From an uncultured bacterium (lineage in GTDB: Bacteria; CSSED10-310; CALFER01): a stretch of 64,000 nucleotides of DNA. The notes below the pieces were generated by a model that did not search any database, was not told the origin of the DNA, and was given only the letters and a program-made list of their open reading frames with translations. The position numbers and the translations under genes were made by a program. Position 1 is the stretch's first letter. Every line of letters begins with the position of its first letter. The DNA is taken from NCBI GenBank assembly GCA_937951895.1, contig CALFER010000102.1, positions 1 through 64,000 on the forward strand, given 5' to 3'. This document shows, piece by piece, positions 8,501-17,494 of the stretch.

Positions 8501-9082
8501 ATGAAGATGAGAACGCTCGTAATCATCGGATTACTGATCAGCATTTTTTCGGTATTTCAAGTTTCTGCATCTGAGATGGACTGGAGCAAACCGGTACTGA
8601 TCGAAGTTCCCGAAATGCCCAAGTTACCATCCGGAATGCCGAATCTGAAACTCAAAGGAACGACCACTATTCGTGTTGAAATCAATGACATGGGGCTGAT
8701 TTCCAACAGCCATACAATGATGTCAACCGGTTCTGAAAAGCTGGATCGCTGCATTCATGACTGGATCAAGGATTGGAAGTATCTGCCGCGACTCGAGGAT
8801 AACCGCCCGGTCGGAGGCTTCAGTGTCGTTGTGATCAATTTCGACCTGCAGAATCAATCATTCAAAGCGCCATCTCCTCTCAGTGAACCAATCCTCATTC
8901 CTGATGTCCTGGCAAACGTCCTGCTCCAGGCGGGTCAGTTAAAAAACAAAATCAGTCATCCTGCTGATATGAACACGGCGCCTGATCACAACCAATCGTC
9001 ATCCAGCCCGTCGTATGGAACACAAAACCCCTCAACTGAAGGGGGCAGCAGCCACAGCACAGTCAGTACGATTGTTCTTTGA
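8501..9082 (+). CDS. Exported protein with TonB C-terminal-like domain
   Basis: This 193-residue protein starts at the ATG behind GGAGGAG (8491-8497). A signal peptide (MRTLVIIGLLISIFSVFQVSA) is followed by a 75-residue region with the TonB C-terminal pattern: KGTTTIRVEINDMGLISNSH, then SEKLDRCIHDWIKDWKY and a final VVVINFDL strand. These correspond to the beta-alpha-beta motif that TonB uses to contact receptor TonB boxes. It lacks the N-terminal anchor and Pro-rich spacer of true TonB. The final 60 residues are Ser/Asn-rich and probably disordered. It may be a periplasmic TonB-like partner protein, and the function is not known. Confidence 0.75.
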   Translation: MKMRTLVIIGLLISIFSVFQVSASEMDWSKPVLIEVPEMPKLPSGMPNLKLKGTTTIRVEINDMGLISNSHTMMSTGSEKLDRCIHDWIKDWKYLPRLEDNRPVGGFSVVVINFDLQNQSFKAPSPLSEPILIPDVLANVLLQAGQLKNKISHPADMNTAPDHNQSSSSPSYGTQNPSTEGGSSHSTVSTIVL

Positions 9083-9326
9083 TGTGAACAGAGGTTGAGG
9101 CAGTTCGGAAATTCGAAACAGGCGGTTAATCCGGGATCCAGACATTGAGTTGGCGATCGATTCTGATGGGTCTGTTTTGACTAGAAGCACGAAATAGCAA
9201 GTCTTCGGTATCCTTGAGAACAGAAAATGAAACTGAAGGAATCACGGAGACCAACAACCGATGAGAACTTTTCGCGGGGTTTTTAAGGCAAGGATGATCA
9301 ACTCCCTGATTTGGAGGGTACACAAT

Positions 9327-10994
9327 ATGATTTATGGAATCACGTTATCCCGAAGTTGCATTTTTCTATTCTTGCTGATCGTATGCCGATTGGTTCAGGC
9401 GGCTGAAATCCATGTGCCGGCTGATTTTCCGACGATTCAGGAAGGATTGTCAGCAGCCCAATCCGGGGATTCTGTAATTGTCGCTGCCGGTGTATATCAG
9501 GAGAACATTATCTGGCCGACGATCGATGGCATTCGGCTGTCCGGTGAGGATCCAAATGCAACGATTGTTAGGGGGGATGGTTCGGCACGGTGTCTATCCT
9601 GCACACACCCGTGTTCAATCACACTACATATAGAAAATCTGATCTTTGAAAATGGTGGTGATCTCCAATACGGTTTTTTTGGCGGTGGCGTTTTTGTCGA
9701 GAATTCCAACTTCAGTATTGAGAATTGCTGGTTCCGCAATAATGAATCCGGAATGGGATCCCTGGCTGTGCGCAATAGTGTCTATTACATCAGGCAGTGC
9801 AGATTTACAGGAAACACCGCTGCTCCAATGCAGAGTGAAACTGGTGGTGCCGGCTTATATGCAGAGGGATCCGGATTAGCTACAGAGTGCTCCTTCGAGG
9901 GAAACACAATTCTGTACGGTGACGGTTCGGGAGCCTTTATCAAAGGTGACTCTGTGATTGACCGATGTACGTTCAAAGACAACCAGCGGGAGTATAGCGA
10001 CTCACTGGGAGGTGCTCTGGCCATCGGATATGGGAACACCATCGTTCAGAATTGCATCTTTATAGAAAATAGTGGTCCTGCCAGTGCATTGCTGATACTG
10101 GGATCCTGCGAAGTTATCAACAACCTGTTTGTTGATAATCAAGGCGAAAGTGAGAATTTTGGTGGCACGATCGTCGTTGGAGTATCGGCGAGTATCCGGT
10201 TCAATACCTTCACAGATAACACAAATGCGAGTCTCTTTTTTCTTTCAACAGGCAATGAAAGTGACGTACACCACAATATCCTCGACAAGTCGGTGGAGTA
10301 TCTGGGCGGAAGCGAACCAAACACTGTCTCTTTCCACCACAATGATTACTGGCCCGCCGCCTTGCCTGACGCGCCAGGAGAAGGTGAATTCAGAGCATCG
10401 CCTCAATTCGTTCAAGGTGCTCTGGGCGGTTGTTATCTGAGCCAAGTTTCGGCCGGGCAGCCCGGAACAAGTCCTTGCGTCGATGCCGGCATGGCTGCTG
10501 CGACACCGCCGGACGGCACAACGGCCACCAATGAGATACCTGATACAGCTTTACCGGACATTGGGTATCATTATCCTTTTTCGGATCCACCACCTCCGCC
10601 TGAGACCCCGACTCCCGAAATGACCCCTGTGCCATCTGATTGCACAGAACCAGGGGTCACTATCGAAATGCCAGCGAAACTGTATCATGAAGGGGATGTC
10701 TGCTGGTGCGACGTCATGATCTGCAATCCGGATCAGAACGCTTACGAAGATATCCCGTTGTTTGTTGTCCTTGATGTTTACGGGGCCTTTTACTTTGCAC
10801 CGGGATGGAGTCCTTTCGATTACATCCTGACTACCGTTCAACCGGGGTTGTCCCGCCGGGAGGTCATCCCACCCTTTTACTGGCCATCCGGCGCTGGTAA
10901 TGTGGAAACCGCCGTCTGTTACTCAGCCATGACAAACCCACAAATGACCGAACTTTTAGGACGTATGGATACCTGGATATTCAGTTGGAACTGA
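9327..10994 (+). CDS. Secreted right-handed beta-helix protein with shared C-terminal domain
   Basis: The 555-residue protein starts at the ATG behind GGAGGG. After a signal peptide (FLFLLIVCRLVQA) it begins with IHVPADFPTIQEGLSAAQSGDSVIV, the standard opening of right-handed parallel beta-helix (pectate-lyase-like) exoproteins. Regular coils with FENGG, FRNNES, FTGNTA, FEGNTI, FKDNQ and FIENSG turns follow through residue 340. A short Pro/Thr linker (PETPTPEMTP) leads to the about 110-residue C-terminal domain (10641-10991) with GDVCWCDVMICNP, LDVYGAFYFAPGW and PPFYWPSGAG. That domain is shared with four other proteins here. No catalytic residues of a lyase can be assigned. A surface or extracellular glycan-related role is inferred. 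Confidence 0.85.
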   Translation: MIYGITLSRSCIFLFLLIVCRLVQAAEIHVPADFPTIQEGLSAAQSGDSVIVAAGVYQENIIWPTIDGIRLSGEDPNATIVRGDGSARCLSCTHPCSITLHIENLIFENGGDLQYGFFGGGVFVENSNFSIENCWFRNNESGMGSLAVRNSVYYIRQCRFTGNTAAPMQSETGGAGLYAEGSGLATECSFEGNTILYGDGSGAFIKGDSVIDRCTFKDNQREYSDSLGGALAIGYGNTIVQNCIFIENSGPASALLILGSCEVINNLFVDNQGESENFGGTIVVGVSASIRFNTFTDNTNASLFFLSTGNESDVHHNILDKSVEYLGGSEPNTVSFHHNDYWPAALPDAPGEGEFRASPQFVQGALGGCYLSQVSAGQPGTSPCVDAGMAAATPPDGTTATNEIPDTALPDIGYHYPFSDPPPPPETPTPEMTPVPSDCTEPGVTIEMPAKLYHEGDVCWCDVMICNPDQNAYEDIPLFVVLDVYGAFYFAPGWSPFDYILTTVQPGLSRREVIPPFYWPSGAGNVETAVCYSAMTNPQMTELLGRMDTWIFSWN

Positions 10995-11070
10995 GATGCC
11001 TGGTCGGTTGCACGAGATAGAATCATCAGTTAAACTGCGCAAGGATCACAACGATAATGGGAGGTAACAC

Positions 11071-11489
11071 ATGCTGTTCGTGACACTGCTCGGAGTGACA
11101 TTCCTGATTGCACTGGCTGTTTCATATATCACCGCGCGGATGTTCCGCACCCCGATCGACTCCATCCTCGAACGGATTATCTCGGATGTGATCAGCCAGG
11201 CATGGTCTAAATACATCCGTTTCGCCATCTACGTCACCGGTATCTCGAGCGGCGTGAACCTCTGGAAGATCGAACAGTATATCAACCCCCTCAGTACAAA
11301 GACGGCACGATTATAGAACTGACAAAAGTCCGTTGGGTCCTGGAAGTCTATCGAACCGTGATCGAGACACTCCAGGGTATCGCATGGATGCTTCTGGTTT
11401 TCTTCGTCGTTGCTCTGATCGCATTCGTCATCGTACGCATTTTTGAACTCAGGAAAAAAACCATAGGGCAAACTGCTGAAAACCTTTGA
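11071..11489 (+). pseudogene. Two-TM membrane protein split by a frameshift at a C5 tract
   Basis: Translation from the ATG (behind GGGAGG) gives 81 residues: a first TM helix, LLGVTFLIALAVSYITARMF, then ISSGVNLWKIEQYI, and soon a stop. In the -1 frame, open from CCCCC (11286-11290) to TGA at 11489, the protein continues PPQYKDGT, then TKVRWVLEVYRTVIETLQ, a second TM (WMLLVFFVVALIAFVIV) and a basic tail. The joined product would be about 139 residues with two membrane helices, and both halves look protein-like. A one-base loss in the C-run, either real or a sequencing error, explains it. The function is unknown. Confidence 0.7.
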
Positions 11490-11594
11490 GACACTTGGGA
11501 ATCCGCAGCGACTTTTCCCTCCTCTCGATTTTCATGTTGAAAGTGTCAACAAGGGGGGCCGGTCACCAATGCCAGTTGGCATAACAGGAGTCAC

Positions 11595-12140
11595 ATGCTA
11601 CTGCACCTTCATCATATTGCGATACTGGTGCGATCGCTGGAGATCGTCGAAAAGTCACTGCCGGGAGACCTGGAGCGTCTGAAGGTCGAATCATTTCCGG
11701 CTGAAGGAACCAAAGAACAGTACATCGATCTTGATCCGAGTGGCCGCCCATGCCTTCTGCTGATCGAAGCAATCGGCGAAGGCCCCTACCGGAGAGCCCT
11801 TTCGAAACGGGGTCCCGGAATTCACCATCTCGGATTGGTGACTGATAATCTCGACGCTGCCGTCGGCCATTTCTCCGGAGAACGCCTTCTTATCCATCCG
11901 TTTTCAATGAAATCGATCACTCAACGGGTCATCTGGATGTGCCGACCGGGCGTTCCCTTTCTCGTCGAGATCATTGAAAAACAGGAACTGGATCATGATC
12001 CGCCACCAGCCGTTCATCTTGAGTTCCCTGTTGCCACCGATGCGATTTTTCCACGTATTCCCGGAGTAACGATGCGTTGGACTGAAAACCCGTGGATGAC
12101 AGTTTCATCAAACACGAGTTCATTCAATATTGATACGTAG
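11595..12140 (+). CDS. VOC-fold protein (glyoxalase/methylmalonyl-CoA epimerase-like)
   Basis: A 181-residue vicinal-oxygen-chelate protein. The first beta-alpha-beta-beta-beta module begins LHHIAILVRSLE, with the metal-ligand His. It contains QYIDL and the glutamate strand CLLLIEAI. A linker (RRALSKRGPGIHHLGLVTDNLDAAVGHF) carries the second His, and a second module ends with FLVEIIE, the second Glu strand. H-E-H-E metal ligands and the GPGIHHLGL segment match methylmalonyl-CoA epimerases and related glyoxalases. No mutase or carboxylase partner is adjacent, so the substrate is open. The start is an ATG behind AGGAG. The C-terminal 40 residues are not conserved in pattern. Confidence 0.8.
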   Translation: MLLHLHHIAILVRSLEIVEKSLPGDLERLKVESFPAEGTKEQYIDLDPSGRPCLLLIEAIGEGPYRRALSKRGPGIHHLGLVTDNLDAAVGHFSGERLLIHPFSMKSITQRVIWMCRPGVPFLVEIIEKQELDHDPPPAVHLEFPVATDAIFPRIPGVTMRWTENPWMTVSSNTSSFNIDT

Positions 12141-12376
12141 CCGAAAAGCGATTGCTCGATCGGATCTCACGGATGAGCATATTCATGCTACACCAAATCT
12201 CGACAGGACGCGCCGGTGTTACTACACTGCAATCACTGGCGGATGGGTAATAAGTCATGTCGCTGTAAGGGCGGAAGCGAACACTATCTGGCGAAGTCTG
12301 ATAGGATCATCACGAAAACCTGACTTCGACGATCTGAATCCGCGTCCGCCTGTGATAGGTCACGTAAGGAGGAATC

Positions 12377-13222
12377 ATGAGCCTTGTTTTCAGAACGCCT
12401 GATAAAGCTGTTCAGTTCGCTGTCGAGCAACTCAAGAACGATGGCATCGTGCACCCCGACGCTGCCTACAATCCGCATGCTCCCGGGAACCTCCGCCGTG
12501 AGATTACCTATTACGATCGTGACTTCATGGGTCGTTTGGGCCGGACACCCGCAGAGGCAGAGGTCGTCGATGCCGCACTGGGCATGCTCAGGACCCACAA
12601 CCTGGTCGATGAAGCGGCAGCCTATGATGCCATGGCTTTCGACAGATACAGAGTCGAGGTGAAGACGATTTTCTCGGGATCGTGGACCTCCCTCTCGCCG
12701 ACGATGGAACGGTTGATGTACATGCTCACCAGTGTCAAACGCCCCCGGCACCTGCTCGAACTGGGCAGCTTCTGGGGATACACACTTGCATGGTTCGCGG
12801 GCCCCTGCGTGGGTACCGATCGGGTATACGCCGCGGAGAGAGTGATCGGGATCGATACCGATCGCATGATGACCGGGAAGGCGAAAGAGAATTTCGCGCG
12901 CTTACCCCACTCCGATGCCGTGGAACTCATGATCGGGGACGCCCGGTCAATCCTTCCGGATCTTCCGGGACCGTTCGATTTCGTCTACCTCGAGGCAAAG
13001 AACGACAATGCCCTGGAACCTGAAGGCCTGTATCTGCAGCTCCTCACTGAATTATACGACAAGCTTGTCCCGGGCGCCTGGGTGATCGCACATGACAGCC
13101 TGGATTGGTCATTTGCCTCCGAGATGGCAGAGTATCTGCGCTTCGTTCGGAACAGTGGTCGTTTCACAGAGAGTATCTCGTTTGAAATTGACCAGTACGG
13201 TCTTGAATTGTCTGTGAAGTGA
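12377..13222 (+). CDS. Class I SAM-dependent methyltransferase
   Basis: The 281-residue protein begins at ATG behind AAGGAGG (12366-12372). The Rossmann core starts near residue 120 with HLLELGSFWGYTLAWFAG, the glycine-rich SAM loop. GIDTDRMMTGKAKENFARL and DAVELMIGDARSILPDL (motif II/III) follow, and then FDFVYLEAKND and PGAWVIAHDSLDW. This is the layout of O-methyltransferase-type enzymes, which read out a metal-bound acceptor through Asp residues. The first 110 residues are a helical cap without recognisable match. It lies upstream of a second methyltransferase and a GNAT. A shared pathway is possible but not shown. Confidence 0.85.
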   Translation: MSLVFRTPDKAVQFAVEQLKNDGIVHPDAAYNPHAPGNLRREITYYDRDFMGRLGRTPAEAEVVDAALGMLRTHNLVDEAAAYDAMAFDRYRVEVKTIFSGSWTSLSPTMERLMYMLTSVKRPRHLLELGSFWGYTLAWFAGPCVGTDRVYAAERVIGIDTDRMMTGKAKENFARLPHSDAVELMIGDARSILPDLPGPFDFVYLEAKNDNALEPEGLYLQLLTELYDKLVPGAWVIAHDSLDWSFASEMAEYLRFVRNSGRFTESISFEIDQYGLELSVK

Positions 13223-13325
13223 GACCGGAAACTGTCGACGCGACGATACTCGTTTCCGCTTGCTTCTTGAGAGATGATACCGGATGCGATACGCTCGACG
13301 AGGTTTGCATCAAGGAGGTTTATTG

Positions 13326-14072
13326 ATGGACATACCGCGGATTTTCAACATCTCTGAAAGCGCTCACCGTATTCACAACCCGATCACACCCGAAAAACTT
13401 GCAACGCTCGGGGCGGCATTGCGTCTGGAACCGGGTACCCGAGTGCTCGATCTCGGCAGCGGTTCCGGAGAAATGCTGTGCACCTGGGCACGTGATCACG
13501 GCATTACCGGCACCGGCATCGACATGAGCGCGTTGTTCACCGAACAGGCGAAACACCGCGCGGTCGAACTCGGCGTCGCCGACAAAGTCACCTTCATCCA
13601 TGGCGATGCCGCCGGTTATGTCTCGGAGGAGAAGGCCGGTGTGGCAGCCTGTATCGGCGCGACCTGGATAGGAGACGGAGTCGCCGGCACGATCGAGCTT
13701 CTCGCGCGCAGCCTGCTCCCCGGAGGCATCATCCTCGTCGGTGAACCCTTCTGGAGGCACTTGCCGCCCTCAGAGGAGGTTGCGAAACAGTGTGAGGCCC
13801 ACTCGATCGCTGACTTTCTCGTACTCCCGGAGCGTATCGCGTCATTTGCCCGCCTCGGTTATGACGTCGTCGAGATGGTTCTCGCTGACCAGGACGGCTG
13901 GGACCGATACGAAGCGGCCAAATGGCTCACCATGCGACGATGGTTGGATGCCAATCCGGATGACGCGTTCGCCGGAGAGGTTCGCGCGCAACTGACGACG
14001 GAACCCGAGCGTTACTCTGCCTATGCGCGTGAATACCTCGGCTGGGGTGTGTTCGCGCTGATGCAGCGGTGA
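13326..14072 (+). CDS. SAM-dependent methyltransferase
   Basis: The 248-residue protein starts at the ATG behind AAGGAGG. The SAM-binding motif is TRVLDLGSGSGEMLCTWA near residue 38, then GTGIDMSALFTEQAKHRA (motif II acidic Asp), FIHGDAAGY and AACIGATWIGDG. LLPGGIILVGEPFW is the motif III strand. It resembles the small-molecule class near cyclopropane-fatty-acid/UbiE-type enzymes, but the acceptor cannot be assigned. The N-terminus (MDIPRIFNISESAHRIHNP) is well behaved. A 45-bp gap leads to a GNAT gene in the same direction, so co-transcription is likely. Confidence 0.88.
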   Translation: MDIPRIFNISESAHRIHNPITPEKLATLGAALRLEPGTRVLDLGSGSGEMLCTWARDHGITGTGIDMSALFTEQAKHRAVELGVADKVTFIHGDAAGYVSEEKAGVAACIGATWIGDGVAGTIELLARSLLPGGIILVGEPFWRHLPPSEEVAKQCEAHSIADFLVLPERIASFARLGYDVVEMVLADQDGWDRYEAAKWLTMRRWLDANPDDAFAGEVRAQLTTEPERYSAYAREYLGWGVFALMQR

Positions 14073-14117
14073 GTCCGGGTTGGTATGAATCGGATCCGCG
14101 CGAGGGCGAGTGAAACA

Positions 14118-14591
14118 ATGATCAAACCCGTCACGACACAGGACGAAATCGAAGCGACCCGGCTCATGTTCAGAGAATATGCGGATCTGCTCGGCGTGGA
14201 TCTCTGTTTTCAGGGCTTTCAGGCGGAACTGGATGCGCTCCCCGGCAAGTACGCTCCCCCCGGAGGAACGTTGCTGATCGCCGTTCATGATGGCGCGCCT
14301 GCCGGTTGTGTCGCCGTCCGGGATCTGGAGGATCGGGTCTGCGAAATGAAGCGCCTTTTTGTCAGACCGGAATTCCGCGGATTCGGATTGGGCAGACAAC
14401 TCGCCTCCGCGGCAATCACATCCTCCCGGGAACTCGGATACTCGATCATGCGTCTGGATACGCTCGATCGACTGACGGAGGCGATGCGATTATACGAGCG
14501 ACTCGGCTTTCGACGGATTCCGGCTTATTATGAAAATCCTCTTCCGGGAGTGGTGTATTGGGAACTCCACATTCGACATCATGACACCTGA
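14118..14591 (+). CDS. GNAT-family N-acetyltransferase
   Basis: A 157-residue GNAT. Motif A is MKRLFVRPEFRGFGLGRQLASAAI (R-x-x-G-x-G/A) near residue 76, and motif B is LDTLDRLTEAMRLYERLGFRRIP with the family's YE-LGF. The N-terminal half (TRLMFREYADLLGVDLCFQGF-ELDALPGKYAPP) matches a frequent bacterial GNAT subgroup closely, which supports a start at MIKPVTT rather than the ATG 33 bp upstream. Substrates of that subgroup are generally unknown. The end overlaps the following kinase by 11 bp, so the two are translationally coupled. Confidence 0.88.
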   Translation: MIKPVTTQDEIEATRLMFREYADLLGVDLCFQGFQAELDALPGKYAPPGGTLLIAVHDGAPAGCVAVRDLEDRVCEMKRLFVRPEFRGFGLGRQLASAAITSSRELGYSIMRLDTLDRLTEAMRLYERLGFRRIPAYYENPLPGVVYWELHIRHHDT

Positions 14592-15675
14592 CCCGAATTA
14601 TTCGAAAGCCCTCAATCGACGCCAGGTGCTCAAGTTCTGTCCGGATCAAGCCATTCCGGTTTTTTCCCGCCTGTTTGCGCTGGATTCAACACCCGAAAGC
14701 CCGCTCAAATCCTACTCGGGCTGCCAGAACATCATCTATCCGTGTTTCAGAAAGTCGAAACCGCACTTCCTTCGAATCTCATTCCGGCCGGACCGAACTC
14801 CGGAGATAATCGCGTCCGAAACCGCGTTTGTTCATTTTCTTGCCGAGGGCGGCGCAGCGGTTGCACGACCGATTGCATCCGAAGAAGGAAACTTCGTCGA
14901 AACGTTTGTCGTGAAAGATGTTCCGCTGACGGCGGTGCTGTTCACCGAAGCTCCGGGTGATTTTCTGTATCGCCGGAAATTCCAGCTCCCGAAAGGAACT
15001 GAACTTCGGGACTTCTTCATCAGGCAGGGTGAACTCACGGGGCGTTTTCATGCGCTGAGCGAGCAATATCCGGCGGAGCGCGTGAGACGTTTCGACTGGT
15101 TGACCCGACACCGGGACAGCCTGGAATGGGTGCTGCCCACGACACATGCTGACATCAAAGCCCGTCTCCTCGAGATAATCGACCGAATTGCCGGGTTACC
15201 TCGCACTGGCCGGAATTTCGGTATTTGTCACAATGATATCAACATCGGCAATTTTACGATCGACTATGAACTGCCGGGATGCAGCATCACGCTGTTCGAC
15301 TTCGACGACTGCGGATGGAACTATTTCATGTATGATGTGGCATGCATCTGGGAATGCAACACGGGTTGGACCTTCCATATCGATTCTTCACAAGGGCGCC
15401 GGGATGCCATGGAACGCATCACCGGACGATTGCTCGAGGGATATACCCGGTATCGCTCACTGCCCGATTCTGAAATCGCTTTACTGCCTCTGTTTCTCAA
15501 GGCATGCCATATCGAGAATATCCTGGAGGGGTACCGCGAATTGCACAAACTCGGCCGACGGATCGAGCCGGATGCAGCGATTCGATATCATGAGGCGTGT
15601 CTGAGCAGAGATCTGGAATACATGGCATTGTTTGATGAGCTGTTCGATCCGGCGCATCCTTTCGAAATGAGATAG
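14581..15675 (+). CDS. APH-family phosphotransferase
   Basis: A 364-residue kinase-like protein of the aminoglycoside phosphotransferase superfamily. It shows the N-lobe segment NIIYPCFRKSKPHFLRIS near residue 45 (the strand with the ATP-anchoring Lys), ETFVVKDVPLTAVLFTEAPG as a hinge, the catalytic loop FGICHNDINIGNFTIDYE near residue 215, and SITLFDFDDCGWNYFMYDVA as the metal-binding D-F-D motif. HND followed by FDFDD is typical of the homoserine/choline kinase-like branch. The start is the ATG within the end of the upstream GNAT gene. No resistance context is present. A role in small-molecule phosphorylation is inferred. Confidence 0.85.
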   Translation: MTPDPNYSKALNRRQVLKFCPDQAIPVFSRLFALDSTPESPLKSYSGCQNIIYPCFRKSKPHFLRISFRPDRTPEIIASETAFVHFLAEGGAAVARPIASEEGNFVETFVVKDVPLTAVLFTEAPGDFLYRRKFQLPKGTELRDFFIRQGELTGRFHALSEQYPAERVRRFDWLTRHRDSLEWVLPTTHADIKARLLEIIDRIAGLPRTGRNFGICHNDINIGNFTIDYELPGCSITLFDFDDCGWNYFMYDVACIWECNTGWTFHIDSSQGRRDAMERITGRLLEGYTRYRSLPDSEIALLPLFLKACHIENILEGYRELHKLGRRIEPDAAIRYHEACLSRDLEYMALFDELFDPAHPFEMR

Positions 15676-15989
15676 TCAGCTTTAACTCATTTCGTATTGA
15701 ACGAAGGATCCCGTACCCGATTCCAGTTGCTCGATGTCAGTTTAAATCTCATTATTCATGACTCTGTGACCACTCTGCCCCGATCGGGGGTTCCGGGAAT
15801 CATCTCTCCGGCACGTTTGACCCGACTCCTCACTGTTGTGGAATCAATTCAGAGATGCCGGCGACTTCCCGTGCCGGTATGCCGTCGACATGCCACAGCA
15901 TGAGGATGGTACGGAAGGGTATGTGATGGAATCCGTTTGCGCGATAAACGAGGATAAATATCTCCTTTAATTGCATGGAGCCGGATGCT
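15676..15989 (+). other. Gene-free stretch
   Basis: About 310 bp between the kinase and the membrane protein. No ribosome-binding site and ATG pair, RNA gene or terminator stands out. A 68-codon open frame (15697-15903) has an unlikely composition. One small dyad (CCGGC-10 nt-GCCGG near 15857) is not convincing. Confidence 0.5.
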
Positions 15990-17363
15990 ATGACGAGGAG
16001 AGTGATAAAAAATCGAAGTGGCGCTGAATGCAATGGGAATGTCCCGGCGGTTTGCACGAATGGATGGAACCGGATCGCCTTGCTCGTGTACGGGACCGTG
16101 ATCGCTCTGCGCGCTCCTGAGATCCTGTGGCCGGGGCGGTTCTGGGCGGAAGAAGGCGCGTTTTACTTCATGAGATACTCCCGGTCGATCCACTGGTCAT
16201 GGCTTTTTTCATCGGAACTCGGCTACTTCAGCCTGTTGAACAAAATCGCGGCGTTCCTGGCGGGGCGAGTCGTTCCCCTCACCTTCGCGCCTCTGGTGAC
16301 CGTCGCGTTCTCATTTCTGGTCATGATGCTGCCGGCCTGGATATGGCTCTTTTCCCGCAAGCCCATGCCGGAGAAATCCCCGCGTATCTACGCCGTTCTT
16401 GCGCTCATCCTGCTCGTCCAACCCAACCAGGAAGTCTGGTTGAACACCGTCAACAGCCAGTTTTTCCTGTGCATCTCGACGGCGATCATTCTGGTGACCG
16501 ACAGCAGTAGACGCGCCCCGACCTGGGTTCGCATTCCGGCCCTTGTCCTGGGAGGATTGACCGGAGTGGTGTCTGCCTTGCTGACGCCATTTTTCTGGGT
16601 GGAGTACGGGATATCCGGGAAAACGGAGAAGCTGCGCGAGGCGCTGTGGCTCAGTACCTCGGCGTTGATTCAGGTGCTTTTCGTTCTGCTCAGTGGAGGC
16701 CGGGAATCCGGATGGCATTTCGCTGCATTGCCATGGGTTCTTCTCGTCAAGCAGTGGGTTCTGCCGTTGTTCGGCGAGTCTTCGGTCGAGGTGGTATCCG
16801 GTTTCATCACACAGCATCAACTCCACAGAAGCATGCTTTCCGGAGCGGTTGCGCTCATTCCATACATCATCGTCGCCTGGGGATTGGCGCGACAGGGCAA
16901 AAGACAGAGCGTGCTGTTGTTTTACGCCTCTGTGTTCATTGCCGTCGTGAGTTTTATCAAGTCATCCGAGTCGCAGACCGGTGACATGTTTCTTCTGCAT
17001 TTCCTGCCGATGGGTGGAGGCCGGTACTATTTCGCTCCGAATGTGCTGCTGTATTGCGCGTTGATCATTTCTCCGGCAGATGTTCCTGTGGGGTTCAAGG
17101 GCTGGTGCCGGCTGGATCGTCTGGCCTGGTTGCTTGCGGGACTCGCGATCTGTACGGGCTCGATCGATTATCTGACGAGTCGCTCGCGCCATTCTTACTT
17201 TTTTACGGGTCCGTCGTGGAGCGAGCAGGTGAACATATGGGAAGCATCGGATCGGGATACGCTCGAGATCTGGCCGAGACCCTGGAGCATCACGGTTCCG
17301 AAGCCGAAGAAGACAGTGTCCAGGCCGAGGATTCAGCACATGGTGGAACAATATGGAAAGTAA
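15990..17363 (+). CDS. Polytopic membrane protein, possibly GT-C-like
   Basis: This 457-residue protein has about 10 hydrophobic helices. The start at ATG 15990 is preferred because GGAG sits 8 bp upstream. A first TM starts near residue 28 and is followed by ILWPGRFWAEEGAFYFMRY, whose short acidic motif after the first helix resembles the catalytic loop of GT-C glycosyltransferases. No other enzyme motif is clear. The C-terminal tail of about 45 residues is soluble and basic, and RYYFAPN and SRSRHSYFFTG lie between helices. Substrate and pathway are unknown. An envelope-glycan role is possible on topology alone. It is transcribed ahead of the ECF transporter genes but is separated from them by 131 bp and a promoter. 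Confidence 0.75.
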   Translation: MTRRVIKNRSGAECNGNVPAVCTNGWNRIALLVYGTVIALRAPEILWPGRFWAEEGAFYFMRYSRSIHWSWLFSSELGYFSLLNKIAAFLAGRVVPLTFAPLVTVAFSFLVMMLPAWIWLFSRKPMPEKSPRIYAVLALILLVQPNQEVWLNTVNSQFFLCISTAIILVTDSSRRAPTWVRIPALVLGGLTGVVSALLTPFFWVEYGISGKTEKLREALWLSTSALIQVLFVLLSGGRESGWHFAALPWVLLVKQWVLPLFGESSVEVVSGFITQHQLHRSMLSGAVALIPYIIVAWGLARQGKRQSVLLFYASVFIAVVSFIKSSESQTGDMFLLHFLPMGGGRYYFAPNVLLYCALIISPADVPVGFKGWCRLDRLAWLLAGLAICTGSIDYLTSRSRHSYFFTGPSWSEQVNIWEASDRDTLEIWPRPWSITVPKPKKTVSRPRIQHMVEQYGK

Positions 17364-17394
17364 TCCCCTTTCCGGGTGGAGCACGGGTCATCGG

Positions 17395-17423
17395 TTGCCA
17401 GTTGCGGTGTCGCGCTTTATGAT
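17395..17423 (+). promoter_or_regulatory. Sigma70-like promoter of the ECF transporter operon
   Basis: TTGCCA at 17395-17400, a 17-bp spacer and TATGAT at 17418-17423. Transcription would start near 17430, leaving about 65 nt of leader before the S-component ATG at 17495. The leader is too short for a TPP or cobalamin riboswitch, and none of their signature boxes is present. Confidence 0.6.
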
Positions 17424-17494
17424 CATCGTTCGTATTATGGTTTGAACCGCCTGTTGGATCTGTCCGTACTCATCGCTTCGGAAAGGGGACGACA

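Noticed and set aside
12130..12402. 90-codon frame between the VOC and methyltransferase genes
   Set aside because: It has no Shine-Dalgarno site, overlaps the end of one gene and the start of the next, and has an implausible composition.
17395..17494. Riboswitch in the leader of the ECF transporter operon
   Set aside because: The leader is only about 65 nt and shows no TPP, cobalamin or FMN consensus boxes or conserved long pairing.
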